The translations under genes and the position numbers were made by a program. Of a stretch of 5,038 nt of DNA, positions 1-4,962 are shown piece after piece; the stretch's first letter is position 1; each line of letters starts with the position of its first letter. The stretch is from Verrucomicrobiales bacterium (lineage in GTDB: Bacteria; Verrucomicrobiota; Verrucomicrobiia; Verrucomicrobiales; DEV007). The notes below the pieces were generated by a model, which saw nothing but the letters and a program-made list of their open reading frames with translations, was not told the origin of the DNA and made no database searches. The stretch lies in assembly GCA_003232855.1 (NCBI GenBank), contig QIKC01000129.1:1-5038 (forward strand), read 5' to 3'.

Positions 1-30
1 ATTTTTCCACCGGTAAGAATGCTGAACTCC

Positions 31-335
31 CTAATTCAAACGCGCCAGATGATCCCGGATCCAGCCAGGGTTTCTTCTCAGATCGATCACCGCCCAAACG
101 GCAGCGACACCGTCGATGAAGGTATAGAAATTCCATAGGGAAATGTGGTGCCGAGCATGCGGTGGTAGTCCGCATACACCGTCCGATGGACGCCCGCGCT
201 GATCTTCAGGCTTTCGATGTCGAACCGGATCGAAGCGATGAAGTAATCTCCGAGCCCCGCTTCTTGCGCTTCGTAAAAAAGAAAGCCCTCGTTCAGGTCG
301 CAAAGCGCGTCTTCGGAGATCTTGATCTCGATCAT
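31..335 (-). pseudogene. RelE/ParE-like type II toxin, interrupted by a one-base frameshift
   Basis: The minus strand starts with MIEIKISEDALCDLNEGF and reads in one frame as far as FPYGI at residue 69 (plus positions 129-131). It then drifts into 13 meaningless residues and a stop at 87-89. The natural continuation FYTFIDGVAAVWAVIDLRR, ending NPGWIRDHLARLN and a TAG at 31-33, lies one frame away. Adding one T to the T run (AAA at plus 128-130) restores FPYGI-FYTFIDG and gives a 101-residue protein, the usual length for this family. The hydrophobic strand followed by a basic end (VWAVIDLRRNPGW) is typical of RelE/ParE toxins, which act on ribosome-bound mRNA or on gyrase; which applies here cannot be told. 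The ATG at 333-335 overlaps the antitoxin stop as ATGA, indicating translational coupling, and this decides the start over an in-frame ATG 33 bases upstream. It may be an inactivated toxin or a sequencing error in a homopolymer. Confidence 0.82.
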
Positions 336-541
336 CCGCGGCCGATCGAACTCTTTACCTCGTCCCACGCCAGCAACTGCGCATCTCCGGACTCGACCCG
401 CGCCCTCCGCAGATCCAACAGATCCTTGTGTTCCTGCGGGATTTCACTCCGTTCGAAGCGATCCCGGAGATCTTCCCAGATCGCTTCCATGATGCGAAAT
501 TTCTCCCCGACTGGAAGCTCCTTGACCTCAGCTGCTGTCAT
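332..541 (-). CDS. Antitoxin, putative addiction module component family
   Basis: A 69-residue acidic protein starting MTAAEVKELPVGEKFRIMEA. The pattern of an N-terminal helix with LPVGEK and IMEAIWEDL, a middle stretch with IPQEHKDLLDLR, and a C-terminal LLAWDEVKSSI matches short antitoxins of the unstable addiction-module type (family resembling Pfam PF09720), which commonly precede RelE/ParE toxins. Such proteins bind and neutralise the toxin. The gene is first in a two-gene minus-strand operon and its TGA overlaps the toxin ATG by four bases. No good Shine-Dalgarno sequence lies before the ATG at 539-541; the nearest purine-rich GGGAG is about 16 bases away. No DNA-binding domain is recognisable, so autoregulation is uncertain. 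If the toxin is really frameshifted, this antitoxin is an orphan that could still titrate related toxins. Confidence 0.85.
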   Translation of the reverse strand: MTAAEVKELPVGEKFRIMEAIWEDLRDRFERSEIPQEHKDLLDLRRARVESGDAQLLAWDEVKSSIGRG

Positions 542-669
542 GGGGTCAAGGTAGCCGCTCCCGCCTCATCAATCCAATTGCATTTGTCGCGAGCAATCCA
601 CAGTAACCTACGAGCCTATTCTCCCCATCAATCGATCACCCCCACCGCCCCCAAATCTTTCTTCCCCAC
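542..669. other. Upstream region of the toxin-antitoxin operon, no gene seen
   Basis: This 128-bp stretch separates the minus-strand antitoxin from the plus-strand gene remnant at 670. It should hold the operon promoter, reading leftwards, but I found no hexamer pair good enough to call. No palindrome that would serve as a clear antitoxin operator is visible. Confidence 0.4.
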
Positions 670-840
670 ATGATCCGCCCATCCTACCCCGACGAGCTAC
701 CGCGCATCCAGTCCATCCTGGCGGGTAGCCCGGTGCCGGGCAACGCGCGCTTCTCGGGGTCGGTCAAAGACCAGCCCGTCGAGCGCATACTCGTAGGCCG
801 GGGTTCCAAGCCCGTCCTCCCAAAGCCCTCCCCCCCATGA
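670..840 (+). pseudogene. N-terminal remnant of a possible GNAT acetyltransferase
   Basis: An ATG at 670 opens a 56-codon frame beginning MIRPSYPDELPRIQSILAGS and continuing with PVPGNARFSGSVKDQPVERIL. The opening MIRP..PDELPRIQSIL resembles the first strand and helix of GNAT-fold N-acetyltransferases, and VKDQPVERI looks like the next strand. The coding-like sequence stops at about 792, exactly where the left arm of an inverted repeat begins. From there the frame reads through the repeat (VGRGSKPVLPKPSPP) to a TGA at 838-840. No acetyl-CoA-binding motif or continuation is found downstream of the repeat, so the rest of the gene has been lost. There is no Shine-Dalgarno sequence before the ATG. 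The GNAT assignment rests on N-terminal pattern only; it could be a fragment of another family or a chance frame. Confidence 0.4.
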
Positions 841-865
841 ACGGGCTTGGAACCCCGTTCTACGA
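791..865. repeat. 25-bp inverted repeat, dispersed palindrome type
   Basis: The arms at 791-815 and 841-865 pair at 23 of 25 positions around a 25-base C-rich spacer. The core CGGGGTTCCAAGCCCGT on the left faces ACGGGCTTGGAACCCCG on the right. It could form a long hairpin. There is no T run after it, so it is not a standard intrinsic terminator. It lies at the broken end of the acetyltransferase-like remnant. Similar palindromes occur as dispersed extragenic elements in bacterial genomes, probably moved by a trans-acting nuclease; that is inference here because only one copy lies in the window. Confidence 0.85.
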
Positions 866-932
866 TCAACCTCCTCGCCACCCGAGTTCAAGCGGCAAAA
901 TTACCTGGCACTTACCGACATAATCCGTTTCC

Positions 933-962
933 CTCTTTGTGATTTTTGCGCCCTTTTGCGGC
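933..962. repeat. Imperfect 9-10 bp tandem repeat (CTTTGTG/TTTTGCG type)
   Basis: Three degenerate copies follow one another: CTCTTTGTG, ATTTTTGCG and CCCTTTTGCGG. They look like the degenerate CTTTGTG-type strings found between genes in several bacterial phyla. The function is unknown, and with only three diverged copies chance cannot be excluded. Confidence 0.35.
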
Positions 963-969
963 TAATCAG

Positions 970-991
970 AATCCGCACCAAATCCGCACCA
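970..991. repeat. Two perfect tandem copies of an 11-bp sequence
   Basis: AATCCGCACCA occurs at 970-980 and again directly at 981-991. It could be a small slippage duplication or a pair of binding sites; nothing nearby decides between these. Confidence 0.6.
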
Positions 992-1044
992 ATGCTCAAG
1001 GGGGCTGTCCTCCTGTGCTGGGAGGTGAGGGCTGGGAGCGGATG

Positions 1045-1105
1045 GTAGGGGCGAGCGTGAGCGAGTTGGTCAGCTGCAGATTTACTCGCTCACGCTCGCC
1101 CTTAC
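1045..1105. repeat. 22-bp inverted repeat, second palindrome family
   Basis: The arms at 1045-1066 and 1084-1105 pair at 21 of 22 positions around a 17-base loop that itself contains CAGCTG. The core on the left is GGGCGAGCGTGAGCGAGT and its complement is on the right. It is unrelated in sequence to the palindrome at 791-865. No T run follows, so it is more likely a dispersed extragenic palindrome than a terminator. It lies about 258 bp upstream of the large fusion gene. Confidence 0.88.
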
Positions 1106-1281
1106 GCGCCTCTCAGCCTCGTCCGAAAAAATTCTGTAAATTATCCTCCCTAGGATCGGCTCTGCGGTATGGCTTCGCATGTTGATTGCGCTATCGCGCT
1201 AGGCAGTCTGTTAATTCCGTCAAAGAAATCGTCGCAGCCATACGGGGTCAGCGAGTTTTCAGCACGCCTATCATTCTATTC

Positions 1282-1309
1282 TCGACAATATCTTCCGTAT
1301 TGCTAAGGT
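1282..1309 (+). promoter_or_regulatory. Weak candidate sigma-70-type promoter for the large gene
   Basis: TCGACA at 1282-1287 differs from the -35 consensus at one position. After a 16-bp spacer, TAAGGT at 1304-1309 keeps only the T, A and final T of a -10 box. Transcription would start near 1316 and leave a leader of about 45 bases. Such pairs arise often by chance. Confidence 0.2.
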
Positions 1310-1362
1310 TGCCGCTTCGCTCGGCACCTGACGCAGCTCGAACCTTTTCCATTTTTCAATAC

Positions 1363-4062
1363 ATGACCCAAAAGAAACGTTTGCTCCTCGTCGGCTGGGA
1401 TTCCGCTGATTGGAAGATCATCAACGACCTTCTCGCAGAAGGCGGAATGGATGGCATCCGCTCGCTGATGGACGGAGGGGTGCACGGCAACCTCGCCACT
1501 CTCGAACCCCAGCTTTCACCGATGCTGTGGACCTCCATCGCCACCGGGAAAATGGCCTACCACCACGGCGTGCAGGGCTTCACCGAGGTCGATCCGGTCT
1601 CCGGCGGGGTCGTGCCGGTGTCCGCCGCCACCCGCCGATGCAAGACCGTCTGGGAGATGCTCGGTGAACGCGGCCTGCGCTCCCACGTCGTCTCTTGGTT
1701 CGCCACCCAGGGCGAGCGCGACCTCGACGGCAAAATGGTCTCCAACATGTTCGGTCACCTCAAGGGCATCACCCCAGAACAGGACCCGTCGGAATGGCCC
1801 GAGCCCATGCCTGGCACCTACTGGCCGGAAGACCTGGCGGAAAGCATGAACGAACTCCGCGTTTCACCTCACGAGATCGATGAGGACATCCTGGGCCCCT
1901 TTCTCCCCGCTGGACACAAGATCGACCAGTCGCGTGATCATCGCATCAACAACCTGCGCCAGCATCTCGCCGAGGCCTACTCGGTGCACTCCGCAGCCAC
2001 CCACCTGATGGAGACGGATCCCGATTGGGACTTCATGGCGATCTACTACCGCGCCATCGATGAGATCAGCCACCACTTCATGCACTACCATCCGCCGAAG
2101 ATGGAGGGCATCACCGATGAGGATTTCGAGATCTACCAGCACGTGGTCAAAGGCACCTACCGCGCCCACGACATGATGCTGCAGCGACTGCTCCATTTGG
2201 CCGGGCCAGAGACCACCGTCCTCCTGATCTCCGACCACGGTTTCCACTCCGATCACTTACGCCCCACCTACACCCCGCGTGTTCCCGCCGGCATCACCGT
2301 CTGGCACCGGAACCAGGGGGTAATACTCGCCAAAGGTCCCGGTGTGAAATCGACCAACGAGCCGATCTACGGAGCCAGGCTGCTGGATATTACCCCGACC
2401 ATCCTCCACGCCTTTGGCCTGCCCATTGGCAATGATATGGAAGGCAGGGTGCTCAACGAAATTTTTGCCGAGAACAACCCTTTGCAACCGATCCCGACAT
2501 GGGAGAGTCCCGACGGACAGAAACAGCCCCGTGGCTCGCTCACTGCCGAGGAGAGCACCGCCTTGCTCGAGCAGTTTGTCGCGCTCGGCTACATCGATGA
2601 AGTCTCGGACGACCCCACCGAAGCGGCCGACGAGACGGGTCGGGAAAACAAATGGAGCCTCGCCCGTGCCTACCTCTACTCCGGTAAATATGAGGATGCC
2701 CTGCCACTGCTTGAGGATTGCTTTACCGCCTACCCTGAGCGCACCGACTACGCGCAGCTGCTTGCCCGCAGCCAGCTCAATCTCGGCCTCGCCACCGAAG
2801 CAGAGGAAACCCTCGCCGTCTGTCTGGAAACCTTTGGCAACAATTTCGCCGCACACCTACTTCAGGGACAAATTGAACTGCAGAAGGGAGACCACCAGGC
2901 AGCGCTCGATCATCTGGAAAAAATCCGCGAGCAGGCGCCCGAGCACCCACAGGTTCTGGAATTGCTCTGCCGCTGCTGCATCGCCGTCTCCCAATGGGAC
3001 GATGCCCGCCAGAGTGCCAAAACCCTCCTGCGGCTCGACCCCGATAGCTATCAGGCGCGCCTCACCCTCGCACGTGTCGCCCTGTTGCACGACGAGGATG
3101 CGCAAAGCGCTGCCGATGCCGCCCTGGAAGCCGTAGAACTCCAATACGGCGATCCACGCGCCCACGCCGTGTTAGGCCAGGCACTGCTCCAACTCGGCCA
3201 GCTCAAGGAGGCCGAGCAAGCGCTGGTCAACAGCCTGCGCCTCAACGCCGATAACGCCAACGCCACTGAAGCTCTCATCCGCGTATACAAAGAGCTCGGT
3301 GACAACGACAAGGTCCGCGCCGTCGAGGGCAACGCCCTGCGCCTCAAGGCAGAGCGCCAGGTGGCAAAAAAGAAACAGCTCGAATCCCTGCGCTCAGGCG
3401 TCGCCGCTCGAGCTAGGGAACGCCATGCCCAACGACAGGAAAAACGGGAAAAAGCCGCAGCCAAAGCCACCGAGGAAGCAGCCATCAAACCCGGTGAATT
3501 CCTCATCGTCTCCGGCCTGCCGCGCTCCGGTACCTCGCTGATGATGCAGATGCTGCGCGCCGCAGGGATCGATCTCATGCACGACGGCAAACGCGAGGCG
3601 GATGAGGACAACCTCGAAGGCTACTGGGAATGGGAAGACCTCAAAGCCCTACGCAAAAACCCACGCCTCATCGAGCAGGCCGAAGGCAAGGCGATCAAGG
3701 TCATCTCCGCCCTGCTACCTGCACTCCCCCCTCAACACCGCTACCGCATCATCTTCATGAAGCGCCCGATGGAGGAAATCGTCGATTCCCAATGGACCAT
3801 GCTCGCCCGCAGGGGACAGAAACCCCGCGCGGAAAAAGAACACCTGATCCAGACCCAGCAGACCCACATGGAGCAGACCCTCGCAGGGCTGCGGCAGCGG
3901 AAAAACGTCACCCTCATCGAGATCGACTACCCGACCCTCGTCGCCGCCCCTGACGAACAGCTGCGCGCGCTACAGGACTTTCTCGGCACCACCGCCCCAC
4001 ACCCGGAGGAATTACCCAAGCCCATCCGACCCGACCTCCACCACAATCGGACTATGAATTGA
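1363..4062 (+). CDS. AlkP-superfamily phosphodiesterase / TPR / sulfotransferase-like fusion protein
   Basis: An 899-residue protein with three parts. Residues 5 to ~375 form an alkaline-phosphatase-superfamily domain of the type I phosphodiesterase / COG3379 kind. Visible are the first metal ligand D13 in VGWDSADW, a probable nucleophile S52 in LSPMLWTSIATGK (the TPPAWTS position of relatives), D233 and H237 in YRAIDEISHHF, D291 and H292 in ISDHGFHSDH, and H315 in VWHR. Both metal sites therefore look complete. Residues ~429-655 are TPR repeats, for example 598-631. A charged Ala/Lys/Arg/Glu linker (~655-705) leads to a sulfotransferase-like domain (~712-899). That domain has the 5'-phosphosulfate P-loop GLPRSGTS at 718-725 and a 3'-phosphate motif with R801 and S809 in FMKRPMEEIVDSQ. 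The ATG at 1363 starts directly at the first core strand; there is no Shine-Dalgarno sequence, signal peptide or membrane segment, so it is probably cytoplasmic. The substrates are unknown. Either catalytic end could be regulatory. The stop codon lies at the edge of a heptamer repeat block. Confidence 0.9.
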   Translation: MTQKKRLLLVGWDSADWKIINDLLAEGGMDGIRSLMDGGVHGNLATLEPQLSPMLWTSIATGKMAYHHGVQGFTEVDPVSGGVVPVSAATRRCKTVWEMLGERGLRSHVVSWFATQGERDLDGKMVSNMFGHLKGITPEQDPSEWPEPMPGTYWPEDLAESMNELRVSPHEIDEDILGPFLPAGHKIDQSRDHRINNLRQHLAEAYSVHSAATHLMETDPDWDFMAIYYRAIDEISHHFMHYHPPKMEGITDEDFEIYQHVVKGTYRAHDMMLQRLLHLAGPETTVLLISDHGFHSDHLRPTYTPRVPAGITVWHRNQGVILAKGPGVKSTNEPIYGARLLDITPTILHAFGLPIGNDMEGRVLNEIFAENNPLQPIPTWESPDGQKQPRGSLTAEESTALLEQFVALGYIDEVSDDPTEAADETGRENKWSLARAYLYSGKYEDALPLLEDCFTAYPERTDYAQLLARSQLNLGLATEAEETLAVCLETFGNNFAAHLLQGQIELQKGDHQAALDHLEKIREQAPEHPQVLELLCRCCIAVSQWDDARQSAKTLLRLDPDSYQARLTLARVALLHDEDAQSAADAALEAVELQYGDPRAHAVLGQALLQLGQLKEAEQALVNSLRLNADNANATEALIRVYKELGDNDKVRAVEGNALRLKAERQVAKKKQLESLRSGVAARARERHAQRQEKREKAAAKATEEAAIKPGEFLIVSGLPRSGTSLMMQMLRAAGIDLMHDGKREADEDNLEGYWEWEDLKALRKNPRLIEQAEGKAIKVISALLPALPPQHRYRIIFMKRPMEEIVDSQWTMLARRGQKPRAEKEHLIQTQQTHMEQTLAGLRQRKNVTLIEIDYPTLVAAPDEQLRALQDFLGTTAPHPEELPKPIRPDLHHNRTMN

Positions 4063-4088
4063 TTTATGATTTATGATTTATGATTTAT
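4061..4088 (+). repeat. Heptamer array A (4 x GATTTAT)
   Basis: Four perfect GATTTAT copies, followed by GATTGGGGAG at 4089. The array starts within the stop codon of the large fusion gene, so the repeat block abuts that coding sequence with no spacer. Confidence 0.92.
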
Positions 4089-4164
4089 GATTGGGGAGAT
4101 TATGACGCCGCGAGAACTTGAGGATCGATTGCTGAATGCGGTGCTGGCAGTGGGAGGGGATTGA
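4089..4164 (+). pseudogene. Truncated head copy 1 of the four-helix-bundle gene
   Basis: The leader GATTGGGGAG is followed at 4102 by an ATG opening a 20-codon frame, MTPRELEDRLLNAVLAVGGD, that ends at the TGA 4162-4164. It aligns with the start of the intact gene downstream (MTPQELEDRLIDFAVIVIDV) with one codon missing, then breaks off into the border GGGGATTGATTTGAG. The leader lacks the GAGC found before the ATG in the other units, so the purine-rich box lies about three bases nearer the start codon. The unit keeps the second codon type (Thr) of the intact gene. It is either a decayed internal-deletion derivative or a retained small peptide. Confidence 0.7.
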
Positions 4165-4190
4165 TTTGAGATTTATGATTTATGATTTTT
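4163..4190 (+). repeat. Heptamer array B
   Basis: Four in-register heptamers in the order GATTTGA, GATTTAT, GATTTAT, GATTTTT, followed directly by GATTGGGGAG at 4191. The stop codon of head copy 1 is shared with the first heptamer. Confidence 0.92.
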
Positions 4191-4269
4191 GATTGGGGAG
4201 ATGAGCATGAAGCCGCGAGAACTTGAGGATCGATTGCTGAATGCGGTGCTGGCAGTGGGAGGGAATTGA
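4191..4269 (+). pseudogene. Truncated head copy 2 of the four-helix-bundle gene
   Basis: The leader GATTGGGGAGATGAGC is identical to that of the intact gene. It precedes an ATG at 4207 opening a 20-codon frame, MKPRELEDRLLNAVLAVGGN, with TGA at 4267-4269. From the ATG to the border its DNA differs from head copy 1 at only two positions, so the two are recent duplicates. GGGGAG lies six bases before the ATG, a good ribosome-binding spacing. The stop codon falls in the AATTGATTTGAG border as in copy 1. Confidence 0.72.
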
Positions 4270-4309
4270 TTTGAGATTTGAGATTTGAGATTTGAGATTT
4301 GAGATTTTT
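4268..4309 (+). repeat. Heptamer array C (5 x GATTTGA, then GATTTTT)
   Basis: Five perfect GATTTGA copies and one GATTTTT, then GATTGGGGAG at 4310. It is the purest GATTTGA array left of the gene and has no GATTTAT. Confidence 0.93.
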
Positions 4310-4427
4310 GATTGGGGAGATGAGCATGAAGCCGCACGAACCTGAGGATCGATTGCCGAATACGGTGCTGGTGAGGCGTGGGCGGTGCGGGGGAATCGAT
4401 TTGAGATTTGAGATTTATGATTTATGA
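4310..4427 (+). pseudogene. Truncated head copy 3 of the four-helix-bundle gene, more diverged
   Basis: The same GATTGGGGAGATGAGC leader and an ATG at 4326. The frame MKPHEPEDRLPNTVLVRRGR runs on through the border into the heptamers and stops at 4425-4427 (33 residues). Homology to copies 1 and 2 is clear for about 17 codons, with changes such as CGA to CAC, CTT to CCT and CTG to CCG. After that its tail is GC-rich (GTGGGCGGTGCGGGGGAATC) and ends in the AATCGATTTGAG border also seen in the downstream inverted units. Two leucine-to-proline changes in the helix argue against selection on a helical peptide. Confidence 0.65.
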
Positions 4428-4432
4428 TTTTT
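4398..4432 (+). repeat. Heptamer array D, immediately upstream of the intact gene
   Basis: Five heptamers in the order GATTTGA, GATTTGA, GATTTAT, GATTTAT, GATTTTT, then GATTGGGGAG at 4433. In this array the phasing places TTGAGA and TATGAT at a promoter-like distance (see the separate entry). Confidence 0.92.
4401..4428 (+). promoter_or_regulatory. Candidate promoter formed by heptamer array D
   Basis: TTGAGA at 4401-4406 (one mismatch to TTGACA) and TATGAT at 4423-4428 (one mismatch to TATAAT) are separated by 16 bp. Transcription would start near 4435, just at the ribosome-binding box, leaving a very short leader for the gene at 4449. The hexamers are parts of the heptamers, so they may be incidental. 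Confidence 0.35.
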
Positions 4433-4436
4433 GATT

Positions 4437-4442
4437 GGGGAG
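4437..4442 (+). promoter_or_regulatory. Ribosome binding site of the four-helix-bundle gene
   Basis: GGGGAG lies six bases before the ATG at 4449 and touches the alternative in-frame ATG at 4443. The spacing favours 4449 as the start. The same box occurs in all three truncated units, which contrasts with the other genes here that lack a Shine-Dalgarno sequence. Confidence 0.7.
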
Positions 4443-4448
4443 ATGAGC

Positions 4449-4796
4449 ATGACACCACAGGAACTTGAGGATCGGCTGATCGATTTCGCGGTGATCGTCA
4501 TCGACGTCGTCGAGAGTTTGCCGAACACTAGAGCGGGGAACCACATTGCGGGGCAACTGGTGCGCTCTGGCACTTCGCCGGCGCCGAATTATGCAGAGTC
4601 GCGTGGCGCGGAGTCGCGCAGGGATTTCCTTCACAAGGTCAAGATCGCCCTCAAGGAACTCCGTGAATCGTTCGTCTGGCTCAAAGTAATCGACCGAAAG
4701 TCTCTCGTTGACGCCAGCGACATCAGCGCCGCCATCAAAGAATGCGACGAACTCATCGCCATCTTCGTCACCACCGCCAAAACCACCGACTCGTAG
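4449..4796 (+). CDS. Four-helix-bundle protein, S23/23S rRNA intervening-sequence protein family
   Basis: A 115-residue protein starting MTPQELEDRLIDFAVIVIDV. The diagnostic stretch GQLVRSGTSPAPNYAESRGA lies at residues ~35-54, followed by RRDFLHKVKIALKELRES (~57-74) and a last helix ECDELIAIFVTTAKT. This is the four-helix-bundle family (TIGR02436-like) found in 23S rRNA intervening sequences and related to the bAvd accessory protein of diversity-generating retroelements. Length is normal for the family and no frame is broken. bAvd forms a basic pentameric ring that binds reverse transcriptase and nucleic acid; most stand-alone members have no known role. The ATG at 4449 is chosen over 4443 by Shine-Dalgarno spacing. 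The gene is flanked on both sides by heptamer arrays in inverted orientation, and truncated copies of its 5' end lie upstream. No reverse transcriptase or rRNA gene is present, so a retroelement or rRNA-insert role is not shown. Confidence 0.92.
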   Translation: MTPQELEDRLIDFAVIVIDVVESLPNTRAGNHIAGQLVRSGTSPAPNYAESRGAESRRDFLHKVKIALKELRESFVWLKVIDRKSLVDASDISAAIKECDELIAIFVTTAKTTDS

Positions 4797-4815
4797 CGTC
4801 GAAATCAGACAGATC

Positions 4816-4836
4816 AAAAATCTCAAATCATAAATC
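4816..4836 (-). repeat. Heptamer array E, inverted, just after the four-helix-bundle gene
   Basis: Read on the minus strand it is GATTTAT, GATTTGA, GATTTTT, then GAT. It ends with the same GATTTTTGAT that precedes the gene on the other side, so the gene is bracketed by inverted copies of this end. It begins 20 bp after the stop codon. Confidence 0.88.
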
Positions 4837-4860
4837 CAACCCGACTTTCTCCCCACCCGC

Positions 4861-4903
4861 CGCGCCAGCTTCCCCAACCCGCATCCAGCCGCCCACCCAA
4901 TCA
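4861..4903 (-). repeat. GC-rich cargo unit 1 of the downstream inverted cluster
   Basis: A 43-bp GC-rich segment matching 4963-5005 at 42 of 43 positions. On the minus strand it follows GATTGGG with TGGGCGGCTGGATGCGG and ends AGCTGGCGCG. It encodes nothing recognisable. Its tail shares short words with the head-copy units (CTGRATGCGG, GGGAGGGAAT or close variants), so it may be a diverged relative. Confidence 0.85.
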
Positions 4904-4944
4904 CAAATCGAAAATCATAAATCTCAAATCTCAAATCTCAAATC
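4903..4944 (-). repeat. Heptamer array F, inverted
   Basis: On the minus strand: three GATTTGA, then GATTTAT, GATTTTC and GATTTGT, leading into GATTGGG. It begins with the border GGGAATCGATTTGAG (4950 downward), the same border as before array D. TTGAGA (4941-4936) and TATGAT (4919-4914) again lie 16 bp apart on this strand. Confidence 0.9.
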
Positions 4945-4962
4945 GATTCCCTCCCCCCCCAC

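Larger units (their letters stand above)
866..1362. other. Non-coding region upstream of the large fusion gene
   Basis: About 500 bp without a convincing gene. It contains small tandem repeats near 933-991, a 22-bp inverted repeat at 1045-1105 and an AT-rich patch around 1128-1150. From 1186 a TTG-initiated frame runs into the large gene, but its 59 residues look non-conserved and precede the natural domain start, so I treat this as leader DNA. No tRNA-like cloverleaf or riboswitch core was recognised. Confidence 0.5.

Noticed and set aside
162..673. Plus-strand open frames opposite the toxin-antitoxin genes
   Set aside because: The minus-strand genes match known families and overlap by ATGA; the plus frames have no recognisable features.
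791..865. Rho-independent terminator
   Set aside because: The hairpin has long arms but a 25-base loop and no T run on either side.
1167..1243. Short inverted match between GTATGGCTTCG (1167-1177) and CGCAGCCATAC (1233-1243)
   Set aside because: Ten of eleven paired bases over a 55-bp gap is within chance expectation and links to no feature.
1186..1362. TTG-initiated 59-residue extension at the front of the large fusion protein, with a mildly hydrophobic PIILFSTISSVLL stretch
   Set aside because: The AlkP-type core strand begins right after the ATG at 1363. The extension has a composition unlike the rest, no convincing signal-peptide cleavage site and a poor start context.
2257..3611. Long open frames on the minus strand opposite the large gene
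   Set aside because: They lie antisense to a well-supported coding region with clear domain motifs and show no recognisable family; they are codon-bias shadows.
4437..4448. Alternative start of the four-helix-bundle gene at the ATG at 4443
   Set aside because: The GGGGAG box would directly touch that ATG; the ATG at 4449 has normal spacing and matches the head copies.
4100..4458. Minus-strand frames with ISNLKSQ-type repeats
   Set aside because: They are direct translations of the heptamer arrays (7 bp x 3 gives a seven-residue period) and are not evidence of a protein.
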